43,304 nucleotides of DNA from Gammaproteobacteria bacterium (lineage in GTDB: Bacteria; Pseudomonadota; Gammaproteobacteria; GCA-001735895): NCBI GenBank assembly GCA_024638385.1, contig JAHEKJ010000019.1, forward strand, positions 1 through 43,304, written 5' to 3'. Positions 1-9,214 of this stretch are shown one piece after another (position 1 is the stretch's first letter; every line of letters begins with the position of its first letter). Under the pieces are notes generated by a model, which did not search any database, was not told where the DNA came from, and saw nothing but the letters and a program-made list of their open reading frames with translations. The translations under genes were made by a program, and so were the position numbers.

Positions 1-1259
1 GCATCAACGCGATCGACCAGACCCTGCCGCAGATCCTGAAGCGCATCTCGCGCCAGGTTTCGCTGCGCTATTACGTCGACGGCCCCAACCTCGTGGTCGA
101 ACGCAACCGGCCGTTCACGCGGATCTATCGCATCGATTACCTCAACATGTCGCGCTCCACCCGCTCGGATATCGGTATCGATACGGCGCTGGCGGCGGCC
201 GATGAAGGCGCTTCCGGCGATTCGTCGGCCAACATCCAGAGCGAATCGAACAACAACTTCTGGCAAACCCTCGAAGCCAACATCCAGCTGCTTGCCAACG
301 AAAACGATGTCGAAGGCGTCGTCATCTCGAATCGTGAATCGGGCACGATTTCGGTCTATGCGACCGCCGCGGCGCACGAAAACATCCAGCGCTTCGTCGA
401 CACCGTGGTGACGAGCGCGCGCCGCCAGGTCCTGATCGAGGCGACCGTCGTCGAGGTCACGCTGAGCGACGATTTCCAGGCCGGCGTCGACTGGGCGCGG
501 ATCGCGACCGGCGAGGGCTGGAGCCTGTCGCAACAGGTGCTCGGCTCGGCCGGTTCGCCGGGCGCGCCCGACCTCGGCAACACGCCGATCACGTCGGCGA
601 CTTATTTCAATACCGATAGCGAGCGCGATATTTCCGCGGCAATCCAGGCGCTCGACACCTTCGGCGACGTATCGGTCATGTCGAGCCCGAAGATCATGGC
701 GCTGAACAACCAGACCTCGGTGCTCAAAGTGGCCGACAACCGCGTCTACTTCGAGATCGACGTGACGACCAACATCACCGACGCCGGCACGGTCGAGTCG
801 ATCGACACCACCGCCAAGACGGTGCCGGTCGGATTCGTCATGAACGTAACGCCGTTCGTGACCGGCAGCGACGAGGTGATCCTGAATATCCGCCCGACGA
901 TTACGCGCATTCTCGGCTTCGTCAACGACCCCAACCCGACGCTCGCCGAGGCCGGCGTGATCTCGCGGGTACCGGAAGTCCAGGTCCGCGAAATCGAATC
1001 CGTGCTGCGGGTCGCGAGCGGTAATACCGCGGTCATCGGCGGCCTGATGCAGGACTCCGTCGACAGCCTCAACCAGGGCTTGCCGGGCCTGCACGACGCC
1101 AGGGGTATCGGTTTGTTGTTCGGTAACAAGCGGCGCGAATCGGATAAGACCGAGCTGGTGATTTTCCTGCGGCCGCGAGTCATCGACAACGCGAGCCTCG
1201 ACACCAACTTGCAGGACTTCAAAAAGTTTCTGCGGCCCGAGATATTCTCGTCGGAGTAG
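1..1259 (+). CDS. mshL: MSHA-type pilus secretin MshL, 5'-partial
   Basis: The reading frame is open from the left edge, so the N-terminus is outside the window; about 418 residues are visible. Secretins of this family form the outer-membrane channel through which a type IV pilus leaves the cell. The visible part begins in an N-domain with the phrase DYLNMSRSTRSDIGI, typical of MshL. It then carries the secretin core, with the conserved VPEVQVREIESVLRV stretch, the GNTAVIGGLMQD segment and a C-terminus ending in TELVIFLRPRVID. The product is expected in the outer membrane after Sec export; signal peptide or lipobox cannot be seen. It is followed 9 bp later by the MshN-like gene and is the first visible gene of an operon reaching 11913. 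The nearest alternative is a PilQ or GspD secretin, but the downstream MshN/MshE/MshG set favours MshL. Confidence 0.9.
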   Translation, partial: INAIDQTLPQILKRISRQVSLRYYVDGPNLVVERNRPFTRIYRIDYLNMSRSTRSDIGIDTALAAADEGASGDSSANIQSESNNNFWQTLEANIQLLANENDVEGVVISNRESGTISVYATAAAHENIQRFVDTVVTSARRQVLIEATVVEVTLSDDFQAGVDWARIATGEGWSLSQQVLGSAGSPGAPDLGNTPITSATYFNTDSERDISAAIQALDTFGDVSVMSSPKIMALNNQTSVLKVADNRVYFEIDVTTNITDAGTVESIDTTAKTVPVGFVMNVTPFVTGSDEVILNIRPTITRILGFVNDPNPTLAEAGVISRVPEVQVREIESVLRVASGNTAVIGGLMQDSVDSLNQGLPGLHDARGIGLLFGNKRRESDKTELVIFLRPRVIDNASLDTNLQDFKKFLRPEIFSSE

Positions 1260-1268
1260 AGTGAACGC

Positions 1269-3662
1269 ATGAGTTTACTGCTAGACGCGCTCAAGAAAGC
1301 CGCCGAGCAAAAGGCGCAGAAGAGCAAGCAGGAGCAGCAACCGGAGACCCCGTCTTCGGACGTGACGGAGGTCTATGAGGCCCCCGAAACGGCTGCCGAG
1401 CTCGACGCGCGCGGCGAAGGCAGTCAGCAGCAGCCGCCGCGGCAAGGCCACGACGAAACCCAGCTCGATCAATCCGAGCTCGAGGTCCCCGCCGGGCAAA
1501 CCCGAAGCCGGCGCGATCCCACCGACGAGACCGGCCTCGATTTCGACGAGGAAACCCGCACCCGGCTGGCGGATCCGAGCCGGCAAATGCAAACCGGCGA
1601 GGACGAAACCATCGTCTTCTCCGACGAGGACGTTTCCGAATTTCTCGACGGCCCGGTTCGTGCCGAACGCCGGCCGGACGACGAGACCGACCTCAGCGCG
1701 CCGCCGCCGCGTGACGACTCCACCGAGTTGCGTCTGCGGCCGCCGCGCGACGAAGAGACCGACCTGAGCCGGATTCCGGGCGACGATCCCACCGAGGTCA
1801 AGCCGTCGCCGCTGCGCGACGACGAAACCGATCTCAGCCGCGTCGATGTGCGTGACGACGAGACCGAGTTTCCGCCGGCGCGCGTCGACGAGACCGAGTT
1901 TCCGCCGGCACGCGACGACGAGACCGAGTTTCCGCCGGCGCGCGACGACGAGACCGAGTTTCCGCCGGCGCGCGTTGATGAGACCGACCTGAGCCAGCTC
2001 GCCGGCGATGACGAATCCGCCGCGCAGCGGCCGGCGCCGCGCGACGACGAGACCGATATCAGTATACCGTCGGGGCGCGCCGACGACTTCGATAGCGGCG
2101 TCGCCGGGCGCGACGACACCGACCTCGATCGCTTCGCCGCTGAAGCCGCCGACGAGACCGGCCGTGACCTGGACGAAGACCTGTCCCTGCTGCTCGTCGA
2201 CCGCGACCCGACGGGCATGACCGGCACCTCGGTGACCGATCCGCAGCCGCCTTCGGCGCCGGTCGGCGCGCTCGAGGAAGGCGACGATCTCGCGCTGGTG
2301 GACACTACCCGGCACCGCCCGCCGCCGGCCGACAGCACGCTCACCGGGCGCAGCGCGACCGCGACCACGCGCTCGGCGGAGACGCTGACCGGCGAAGCCA
2401 CGACCCGCCGCGTCGACTCGACGTCGACCGCCACGACGGGCGCGACCACGCGAACCTACGCGCCGGACAACTACGACCGCACGCTGATGAAGCTGCCCAG
2501 CGAGGACGCGTCGCGGCTGTTTGCGGGCATGAAGTCGGACGCCGACGTGGTCATGACGCCGGACTATGCGAAAAAGGTTTTCCAGAGCAAGTCGTCGGCG
2601 CAACGAATACAACACTACAAGCTCTACGCCGGCATCGCCTTCGCGATCCTGCTCGCCATCGGTGTTTACGGCCTGTTCGAAATGCAGGCCGAATCGTCGC
2701 GCATCGAGTCCAGCCTGCAACCGCTCAAGCGCGACCCGATGCCGGGTATCATCCGGCCCGAACCGACCCAACCGACCGGGATCACGCTGCCGGCAATCGG
2801 GGTCGACGAGAAGACGATCGAACTGGTCGAGAGCGCGGGTAACGAGCCGGTCGCGGGCGCGATCGGGCAAGCCGTCTCGGAGCAGGGCGTGATCGCCGCC
2901 GAGGCGGAATCGGCAGCGGCCGGCGGCAGCGCGGCGCAGGACACACCCGGGTCGGCGCCGGGGACTCGAACGGTTGCCGCGACGCGGCCGGCGCCGGGCC
3001 CGGAATCGATCATCACCGGCGAGATCGGCACCGAGGCCCGGGCCTCGGCAAGCGGGGGGTCGTCGCTCGAGATCCGCTCGAGCAGCCGCGTTTCGGACCG
3101 CGACCGTTGGCTGCGCGAAGCCTACGACGCCTACGTCACCGGCAACGACGCGCGCGCTCTCGAAGCCTACAACCGGGTACTCGAGATCGATCCGCGCAAC
3201 CGCAACGCGCTGCTCGCGCGGGCGGCGATCAACGTGCAAAACGGCGATACCACGGCGGCGATCGTCGATTACCAGTCACTGTTGCTGGCCAACCCGAAAG
3301 ACTCGCTGGCGATGTCGTCGCTGCTGACGGTCGCCAATTACTCGCCGCAGGAAGCCGAATCCCAGATCAAGCTGATGCTGCGCGACGAACCGGAATCGCC
3401 GTACCTGAACTTCGCGCTGGCCAACGCCTATGGCGCGCAGAAACGCTGGCAGGAGGCGCAGGCGCATTATTTCACCGCGCTGCAAAACAATCCGGACGAT
3501 CCGAACTATGCTTATAACCTGGCGGTCAGCCTCGAGCACATCGCCAAGCCGGAAGTCGCGATCGCCTACTACCAGCGGGCGCTGGAAAATTTCGACAAGG
3601 GGCTCGCAACCTTCAGCAAGGACGTGGTCGATCAGCGACTGGAAACCCTGAAAAAACTATGA
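1269..3662 (+). CDS. mshN: MshN-like TPR protein with long acidic Thr-repeat region
   Basis: A 797-residue bitopic inner-membrane protein. The start MSLLLDALKKAAEQKAQ is the signature N-terminus of MshN and GspB/ExeB-type proteins. Residues about 20-420 are an acidic, low-complexity cytoplasmic region with around 17 copies of a D-E-T-x-L/F type motif. Four of these lie in perfect 10-residue tandem repeats (about residues 198-237). A single membrane helix sits near residues 451-470, followed by a Pro/Ala-rich periplasmic linker. Tetratricopeptide repeats follow from about residue 612 to the end. MshN-family TPR proteins are thought to help the secretin and inner-membrane parts assemble. It is much longer than ordinary MshN (roughly 350-450 residues), almost wholly because of the repeat region. 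Its stop overlaps the mshE start (ATGA). No mshM-like ATPase lies between it and mshL, unlike in Vibrio. Function is by family and context. Confidence 0.82.
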   Translation: MSLLLDALKKAAEQKAQKSKQEQQPETPSSDVTEVYEAPETAAELDARGEGSQQQPPRQGHDETQLDQSELEVPAGQTRSRRDPTDETGLDFDEETRTRLADPSRQMQTGEDETIVFSDEDVSEFLDGPVRAERRPDDETDLSAPPPRDDSTELRLRPPRDEETDLSRIPGDDPTEVKPSPLRDDETDLSRVDVRDDETEFPPARVDETEFPPARDDETEFPPARDDETEFPPARVDETDLSQLAGDDESAAQRPAPRDDETDISIPSGRADDFDSGVAGRDDTDLDRFAAEAADETGRDLDEDLSLLLVDRDPTGMTGTSVTDPQPPSAPVGALEEGDDLALVDTTRHRPPPADSTLTGRSATATTRSAETLTGEATTRRVDSTSTATTGATTRTYAPDNYDRTLMKLPSEDASRLFAGMKSDADVVMTPDYAKKVFQSKSSAQRIQHYKLYAGIAFAILLAIGVYGLFEMQAESSRIESSLQPLKRDPMPGIIRPEPTQPTGITLPAIGVDEKTIELVESAGNEPVAGAIGQAVSEQGVIAAEAESAAAGGSAAQDTPGSAPGTRTVAATRPAPGPESIITGEIGTEARASASGGSSLEIRSSSRVSDRDRWLREAYDAYVTGNDARALEAYNRVLEIDPRNRNALLARAAINVQNGDTTAAIVDYQSLLLANPKDSLAMSSLLTVANYSPQEAESQIKLMLRDEPESPYLNFALANAYGAQKRWQEAQAHYFTALQNNPDDPNYAYNLAVSLEHIAKPEVAIAYYQRALENFDKGLATFSKDVVDQRLETLKKL
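1861..1980 (+). repeat. Four tandem 30-bp repeats inside mshN
   Basis: Four adjacent 30-bp units (1861-1890, 1891-1920, 1921-1950, 1951-1980) are nearly identical. Each encodes the ten residues ETEFPPAR followed by DD or VD. Because 30 is a multiple of three, gain or loss of a unit would keep the frame, so copy number could vary between strains. Flanking sequence contains more diverged relatives encoding DDETDLS. Confidence 0.93.
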
Positions 3663-5365
3663 ACGCGGAAAACAAGCCCAAGCGCCTCGGCGAGATCCTG
3701 ATCGACGAAGGCGTCATCACCAAGGATCAGCTCAATATCGCGCTGACCGAGCAGAAGAAGGTCCACGAGCCTCTCGGCAAGCTGCTGGTCAACCTCGGCT
3801 TCGCGACCGAGGCGATCATGCGCTCGGCGCTGGGCGAAGCGCTGGAGCAGGAAAGCGTCGACCTGTCGCGCGTCGTGCCGGATCCGGATGCGATCAAGAT
3901 GATCAATTCCGATACCGCGCGCAAGCACAAGATCATCCCGCTCAACTACGACCCGGTGCGCAGCACGCTGACGATCGCGATGTCGGACACCTTCAACCTG
4001 TTTACGCTCGACCGCATCCGCATCCAGATCGGCCAGCACATCGAACTGATCCCGGTGCTCGCCGGCGAGACCGAGATCTCCAGCGCGATCGACCAGTTCT
4101 ACGGCTACGAGCTGTCGATCGACGGCATCCTGCGCGAGATCGAAACCGGCGAGGCCGACTACACCAACTACCAGGGCGACATCGAGGAATACAGCCAGCC
4201 GCTGGTGCGCCTGGTCGACGTCATGCTGTCGGACGCGGTCAAGCGCGGCGCCTCGGACCTGCACTTCGAGCCGGAAGAAAGCTTTCTGCGCATTCGCTAC
4301 CGCATCGACGGCGTGCTGCGCCAGATCCGCAGCCTGCACAAGACTTACTGGTCGGCGATCGCGGTGCGCCTCAAGGTCATGGCCGACATGAACATCGCCG
4401 AGACCCGCGCACCGCAGGACGGGCGCATCTCGCGCACCATCGTCGGCCGCCAGATCGACTTTCGCGTCGCGTCGCAGCCGACGATTCACGGCGAGAACAT
4501 CGTGCTGCGCGTACTCGACCGCGAGAAGGGCGTCATCCCGCTCGAGCAACTCGAACTGCCGAAGGATTACCTGCGCACGCTCAAGATCATGATGTCGCGC
4601 CCCGAGGGCATCATCCTCGTCACCGGCCCGACCGGTAGCGGCAAGACGACGACGCTCTACTCGCTGCTGAATTACATTTCCAGCGAACAGATCAACATCA
4701 TGACCCTCGAGGACCCGGTCGAGTATCCGTTCCCGCTGATCCGGCAAACCTCGATCAACGAGGCCGCCGGCGTCGATTTCGCCGGCGGCATCCGCTCGTT
4801 GATGCGCCAGGACCCGGACGTGATACTGGTCGGCGAGATCCGCGACCACGAGACCGCCGAGATGGCGTTTCGCGCGGCGATGACCGGCCACCAGGTTTAC
4901 TCGACGCTGCACACCAACTCGGCGATCGGCGCGCTGCCGCGGCTGCGCGACATCGGCATCATCCCCGAGATCATGGCCGGCAACATCATCGGCGTCGTCG
5001 CCCAGCGCCTGATTCGCAAGCTGTGCAAGTACTGCAAGACCGCCTACGAGCCGAGCAAGGAGGAACTGCGCCTGCTGATAAATGCCAAGGGCGTCGTACC
5101 GGACAAGATTTTTCGCGCCAAGGGCTGCACTTCGTGCGACAACACCGGCTACAAGGGCCGCATGGCGCTGATCGAGATCCTGAAGATGAATTCGGATCTC
5201 GACGACCTGCTCGCGCACGGCGCGACCACCAAGGAAATCAAGGATGCGGCCAACAAGCAGGGCTTTTTCACGCTGGCCGACGACGGCGTGCGACATATCC
5301 TCGACGGCCTGACCTCGATCAAGGAAGTCGCGCGCGTCGCCGACCTGACCGAGCGGATGGGCTGA
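3659..5365 (+). CDS. mshE: MSHA pilus extension ATPase MshE (GspE/PilB family)
   Basis: A 568-residue cytoplasmic hexameric ATPase that powers pilus polymerisation. Residues about 8-65 match the MshEN domain: RLGEILIDEGVITKDQL followed after the next helix by PLGKLLVNLGF. These are the two tandem motifs that in Vibrio cholerae MshE and relatives bind cyclic di-GMP. The catalytic core has Walker A GPTGSGKT at residues 323-330, an ILVGEIRD Walker B region and the usual Asp/His boxes. Near the C-terminus two CxxC pairs (CKYC near 456, CTSC near 490) form the zinc site found in GspE/PilB. The ATG overlaps the mshN stop by 4 bp. The ATG of mshG follows its stop after 1 bp, so the three are translationally coupled. 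Pilus assembly is probably controlled by c-di-GMP at protein level. Length is normal for the family. Confidence 0.93.
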   Translation: MNAENKPKRLGEILIDEGVITKDQLNIALTEQKKVHEPLGKLLVNLGFATEAIMRSALGEALEQESVDLSRVVPDPDAIKMINSDTARKHKIIPLNYDPVRSTLTIAMSDTFNLFTLDRIRIQIGQHIELIPVLAGETEISSAIDQFYGYELSIDGILREIETGEADYTNYQGDIEEYSQPLVRLVDVMLSDAVKRGASDLHFEPEESFLRIRYRIDGVLRQIRSLHKTYWSAIAVRLKVMADMNIAETRAPQDGRISRTIVGRQIDFRVASQPTIHGENIVLRVLDREKGVIPLEQLELPKDYLRTLKIMMSRPEGIILVTGPTGSGKTTTLYSLLNYISSEQINIMTLEDPVEYPFPLIRQTSINEAAGVDFAGGIRSLMRQDPDVILVGEIRDHETAEMAFRAAMTGHQVYSTLHTNSAIGALPRLRDIGIIPEIMAGNIIGVVAQRLIRKLCKYCKTAYEPSKEELRLLINAKGVVPDKIFRAKGCTSCDNTGYKGRMALIEILKMNSDLDDLLAHGATTKEIKDAANKQGFFTLADDGVRHILDGLTSIKEVARVADLTERMG

Positions 5366-5366
5366 C

Positions 5367-6572
5367 ATGCCGCTGTTCCAGTACAAGGCGATCGACGCCA
5401 GCGGCAAGTTTATCTCCGGCAGTCTCGACGCCGGCAACGCCAACGACCTCGAGTTGCGCCTCGAGAAGATGGACATGGACCTCGTCACCTTCAAACAGAA
5501 GGAACCGGGCGCGGACCTGTTCGGGCGCAACAAGATCGGCCGCCGCGACCTGATCAACTTCGCTTTCTACCTCGAGCAGTTGACGCGCGCCGGCGTGCCG
5601 ATCCTCGAGGGCCTCGCCGACCTGCGCGACGGCGAGGAGAATCCGACTTTCCGCGACGTCATCACCGGCCTGATCGAGGCGATCGAGGGCGGCAACTCGT
5701 TTTCGCAGGCGCTCGCGCTCTACCCGAAGATATTCGACAGTGTGTTCGTCAGCCTGGTCAAGGTCGGCGAGCGCAGCGGCCGCATGAACCTCGTGCTGGT
5801 CGACATCGTCGAGACACTCAAATGGCAGGACGAGCTGCTCGCCAAGGCGCGCAAGATCATGATGTATCCCGCCGTGATCGGTACGCTGGTGCTGACGGTC
5901 ATCCTGTTCATGATGATCTTCGTCGTGCCCGACATCATGGACGCGATCGTCGGCCTCGGCGGCAAGATCCCGATCGAGACCCGGGTGCTGATGGCGACGT
6001 CCAACTTTCTCGCCGGCTACTGGTACATCGTGCTCGCCACGCCCTTCGCCGTGTTTTTCGTGCTGAGCTATTTCTACAAGACCAGCAGCAAGGCGCGCTT
6101 CAAGCTCGACGGCATGATGCTCAAGATGCCGATCCTCGGCCCGGTCAACGAGAAGATCAAGATTTCACGCTTTACCCGCTACTTCTCGCTGATGTTCGCG
6201 TCCGGCATCACGGTGCTCGACGCGATCAGCCTGAGCAAGGCGGTGGTCGCCAACGCGGTGCTCGAGGACGGCATCGATCGCGCCTGGCAGCAGATCTCGG
6301 AAGGTTCGAGTATCAGCGAGGCGTTCAAGAATATCGGGATTTTCCCGCCGCTCGTCGTGCGGATGCTGCGCGTCGGCGAATCCAGTGGCCAAATGGACAA
6401 GTCGCTGGACAACGTCAGCTACTTTTTCGACCGCGACATCAACGACACGATCGAGAAACTGGAGCCGGTGCTGCAAACCTCGCTGATGGGAACGATCGGC
6501 ATCATCGTGTTGTGGCTGGCGCTGTCGGTGCTCGGACCGATTTACGACACCATCGCGACGATAGATTTTTGA
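5367..6572 (+). CDS. mshG: Inner-membrane platform protein MshG (GspF/PilC family)
   Basis: A 401-residue polytopic inner-membrane protein with the family layout. After an N-terminal cytoplasmic stretch starting MPLFQYKAIDASGK come two copies of the T2SSF domain, separated and followed by membrane helices (about residues 168-190, 217-235 and 375-395). The GspF-type phrases LTRAGVPILEGL and MFASGITVLDAI mark the start of each copy. The protein anchors the MshE ATPase and passes its motion to the pilin-inserting site. It starts one base after mshE, with the following gene 10 bp downstream. Length matches GspF/PilC (about 400 residues) and nothing is missing. Confidence 0.92.
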   Translation: MPLFQYKAIDASGKFISGSLDAGNANDLELRLEKMDMDLVTFKQKEPGADLFGRNKIGRRDLINFAFYLEQLTRAGVPILEGLADLRDGEENPTFRDVITGLIEAIEGGNSFSQALALYPKIFDSVFVSLVKVGERSGRMNLVLVDIVETLKWQDELLAKARKIMMYPAVIGTLVLTVILFMMIFVVPDIMDAIVGLGGKIPIETRVLMATSNFLAGYWYIVLATPFAVFFVLSYFYKTSSKARFKLDGMMLKMPILGPVNEKIKISRFTRYFSLMFASGITVLDAISLSKAVVANAVLEDGIDRAWQQISEGSSISEAFKNIGIFPPLVVRMLRVGESSGQMDKSLDNVSYFFDRDINDTIEKLEPVLQTSLMGTIGIIVLWLALSVLGPIYDTIATIDF

Positions 6573-6582
6573 TGCCGCAGCC

Positions 6583-8178
6583 ATGAAGAGAGTACTTTAC
6601 TTTACCGGGTATCGCATGGTGGCGCAGGAATGGTCGGGCCACAAGCTCGTCAGCAGCGTCTACTTCGAGCCCGACGACCAGGGCCTGGACCTTTTCAGCG
6701 CCTACCTGCGGTCGTTCAGGAACGAGCCGGTGCGCCTGCTGGTCGACCTGATCGAGGAAGAGTTCCGCCAGATCCGGATACCGCTGCTGCGCGGCTCCGA
6801 CCGCCAGGCCATCCTCAATCGCAATTTCATCAAGTACTTCCGGACCTCCGAGTACAAGCACTCGGTGTCGCAAGTTGTCGAGAAGGGCGCACGCAAGGAA
6901 GAGAAGGTCCTGATCATGGGCCTGACCAACCAGTACCTGCTCGAACCCTGGCTCAATATCGTCGAGGAGACGCGCACACCGCTGTCCGGCATCCTGAGCC
7001 TGCCGCTGGTCTCCGAGGATTACGTCAAGGAGCTCAAGGCCGAGCAGCGCGCCGTGATTCTCGTCAGCCAGCAGGTGCCGAGCAACCTGCGGCAGTCGGT
7101 ATTCGTCGACGGCAAGCTGATCCTGAGCCGGCTGGTGCCGATCGCGAGTTTTTACCAGGGTGACTACGCGTCCGACGTGCTGCGCGACATCGAATCGACG
7201 CAGCGCTACCTGATCAGCCAGCGCATCGTCGAGCGCTCGGAAACGGTGGCGGTGCACATACTCACCAACAAGCGGCACTTCGACAAGCTGCAGGCCCGCA
7301 GCGAGGCCGAAAGCTACTTCGACTTCACGATTCACGAAATCAACGAACTGCTCGAGCGGCAAAAGATCGTCGTCCCCGACGAGCAGGATTTCAGCTCGTC
7401 GCTGTACTGCTACCTCGCGAGCAAGAAGCTCGCTACCAACCATTACGCGCAACCGAAGGAGCGGCGCTACTACCAGCACCACCGCGCCGGACTGGCGCTG
7501 CGCGCGGCGGCGATCGCGCTGGTCGCGGTGGGCTTCGGCATGGCCGTGACCAGCGGGGTCAAGGGTTTCCTGTATCGCGCGACGATCGCCGAGACCTCGC
7601 TGATCGAGCAAAAGTACAAGGCCAAGTACAACCAGCTCAGCGAAAATCGCATCGATTCGACGACCTCGACGACGGCGATGCAGCACATCGTCGAAACCGT
7701 CGATACGATCCGCACTAACTACCTGCACGACCCGGAAGAAATGCTCGCGTTGATCAGCCAGGACATCAGCATCTTCCCCGATATCCGGGTCAAGAAGCTC
7801 GAGTGGTTCGTCGCCAACGTTTCCACCGCCACCAGCGCGGAAGACGTCGAATGGGGCAAGCCCAACACGCGGCGCAAGCGCAACGCGGGGCGAGGCGACC
7901 CGAACGCGCCGAAACCGAAGAAAGGCTACTTCGAGATTGCCAGCGTCGATGGCGAGTTCCTCAATTTCGACGGCAACTACCGTTTCGTGCTGTCGGCGGT
8001 CGACGACCTCGAAAAGGCCATGATCGAATCCGGCAAGTACTTTTCGGTCGAGATCACCAAGCGGCCGCTGGACATCGAGTCCGACAATCGCCTGAGCGGT
8101 AACGTCGGCGCCGGCAGCGGCGGGCAGCGACAAAGCGCCGAGATCAGTTTCCGCGTGGTCCGCGAGGTGGCGTTATGA
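6583..8178 (+). CDS. MshI-like (PilM-PilN or GspL-like) bitopic pilus assembly protein
   Basis: A 531-residue protein that I do not recognise firmly by sequence. The first 300 residues are soluble and cytoplasmic, with alternating strands and helices compatible with the actin-like fold of PilM/GspL. One membrane helix lies near residues 304-325 (ALRAAAIALVAVGFGMAV), followed by a coiled stretch and a periplasmic domain of about 190 residues ending in a strand-rich segment. This one-helix plan with an ATPase-like cytoplasmic head matches GspL, or a fusion of PilM and PilN. MshI is the equivalent in MSHA systems. It lies between mshG and a small GspM/MshJ-like gene and overlaps the latter by ATGA. 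Inferred role: inner-membrane alignment complex linking MshE to the periplasmic ring. An unusual positively charged insert, about residues 425-447, precedes the last domain. Confidence 0.6.
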   Translation: MKRVLYFTGYRMVAQEWSGHKLVSSVYFEPDDQGLDLFSAYLRSFRNEPVRLLVDLIEEEFRQIRIPLLRGSDRQAILNRNFIKYFRTSEYKHSVSQVVEKGARKEEKVLIMGLTNQYLLEPWLNIVEETRTPLSGILSLPLVSEDYVKELKAEQRAVILVSQQVPSNLRQSVFVDGKLILSRLVPIASFYQGDYASDVLRDIESTQRYLISQRIVERSETVAVHILTNKRHFDKLQARSEAESYFDFTIHEINELLERQKIVVPDEQDFSSSLYCYLASKKLATNHYAQPKERRYYQHHRAGLALRAAAIALVAVGFGMAVTSGVKGFLYRATIAETSLIEQKYKAKYNQLSENRIDSTTSTTAMQHIVETVDTIRTNYLHDPEEMLALISQDISIFPDIRVKKLEWFVANVSTATSAEDVEWGKPNTRRKRNAGRGDPNAPKPKKGYFEIASVDGEFLNFDGNYRFVLSAVDDLEKAMIESGKYFSVEITKRPLDIESDNRLSGNVGAGSGGQRQSAEISFRVVREVAL

Positions 8179-8774
8179 TGGGCGGTATCGACTGGTTTTA
8201 TCTGCGCCGGCCGATCATTCTGCTGCTCGCCGCGATCGGCGTTTCGGCCGCGCTCGCGTTCGTCGGCTGGCAGTACGAGAGCATCCAGAACGAGAAATAC
8301 CAGACCGCGTTGTCGCAGCTGCAGTCGACCCACCGGATCTACCGCAATATCGTCAACGACATCGACCTGATCGACCAGTATCGCAGCCTCTACAACGACT
8401 ACAAATCGTCCGGCCTGGTCGGCGAGGAGCGGCGCCTGTCGTGGATCGAAAGCCTCGAATCGACCAACGAGGTGCTGCGCCTGCCGACGCTGAGCTACGC
8501 GCTCAACCCGCAGGAAGAATTCGAGCGTCCCAAGTTCCGGCCGAAGCGCGGCGTCGAGGTCAGAAGCTCGCCGATGGAACTGAGCATGGGCATGATGCAC
8601 GAGGAAGACCTGTTCGCGCTGCTCGAGGGATTGCGCCTGTCGATCAGGAACCTGTTCACGGTCGACTCGTGCCAGATTTCGCGCGATACGCCGGTCGACC
8701 GCTCGCTCGAAACCAGGCGTTCGAACCTGCGTTCGAACTGCACGATCCGTTGGGTGACGATCGATGCGAGTTAA
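8175..8774 (+). CDS. MshJ/PilO/GspM-like inner-membrane protein
   Basis: A 199-residue protein with a short cytoplasmic tail, one membrane helix at residues about 12-31 (RPIILLLAAIGVSAALAFVGW), a helical coiled-coil segment to about residue 90 and a small periplasmic domain. This plan, its size and its place directly after the MshI-like gene fit MshJ/PilO/GspM, which dimerise with the partner protein in the periplasm. Two ATG codons occur in tandem at 8175 and 8178; the first overlaps the preceding stop. It contains two cysteines (DSCQISRD and SNCTIRW) near the C-terminus that could form a disulfide. No enzyme motif is visible. Assignment rests on topology and neighbours. Confidence 0.6.
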   Translation: MMGGIDWFYLRRPIILLLAAIGVSAALAFVGWQYESIQNEKYQTALSQLQSTHRIYRNIVNDIDLIDQYRSLYNDYKSSGLVGEERRLSWIESLESTNEVLRLPTLSYALNPQEEFERPKFRPKRGVEVRSSPMELSMGMMHEEDLFALLEGLRLSIRNLFTVDSCQISRDTPVDRSLETRRSNLRSNCTIRWVTIDAS

Positions 8775-9213
8775 GCGTTCCGCCGTCGGGCTGATGCTCG
8801 CGACGGCGCTCGCCGGCGCCGGCGTCGCCGCGCAGGCGGCCGAGTTGGCGACCCTGTTCACGACGCCCGAGGAACGCCGGATCATCAACTCGAACCGCTA
8901 CAAGACCGACGACGAGCGCACCACTGCGCCGGTGCGGGCCGAGGCCGAGCCGCCGGTGCAGCAGCTGCTGCGCGAGGAAGTCACCCGCGAATACCGCATT
9001 TCCGGCATCACCCTGTCGCCGGAAGGCGCGCACACGGTGTGGATCAATTCGACGCTCTACAACGATGGCGACGAACTCGAGGATCGCAGCAAGATCAAGG
9101 TCATCGTCGGCGATAGCGTGCGCGTGCGGATCACGTTGCCGGACGGCCAGCAGTATTTCGCCACTAGCGGGGAGAAGCTCCAGGTCACCTACCTGGCGCG
9201 GATCGAGAACTGA
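8764..9213 (+). CDS. MshK-like periplasmic pilus assembly protein
   Basis: A 149-residue exported protein. A clear Sec signal peptide occupies residues 1-25, with cleavage likely in AQA-AELA. After it comes the phrase LATLFTTPEERRIINSNRY and then a small beta-rich domain (YRISGITLSPEGAHTVWINS to VRVRITLPDGQQYF). MshK and the analogous PilP/GspC linker proteins have such a short domain that recognises a repeated peptide and bridges inner membrane and secretin. The gene overlaps the preceding one by 11 bp, which argues for translational coupling. It could also be described as a PilP/GspC-type linker without a membrane anchor. Confidence 0.65.
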   Translation: MRVKRSAVGLMLATALAGAGVAAQAAELATLFTTPEERRIINSNRYKTDDERTTAPVRAEAEPPVQQLLREEVTREYRISGITLSPEGAHTVWINSTLYNDGDELEDRSKIKVIVGDSVRVRITLPDGQQYFATSGEKLQVTYLARIEN

Positions 9214-9214
9214 C

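Noticed and set aside
1861-1980. Possible CRISPR-like array
   Set aside because: The 30-bp units abut without spacers, keep frame and encode a protein repeat inside mshN.
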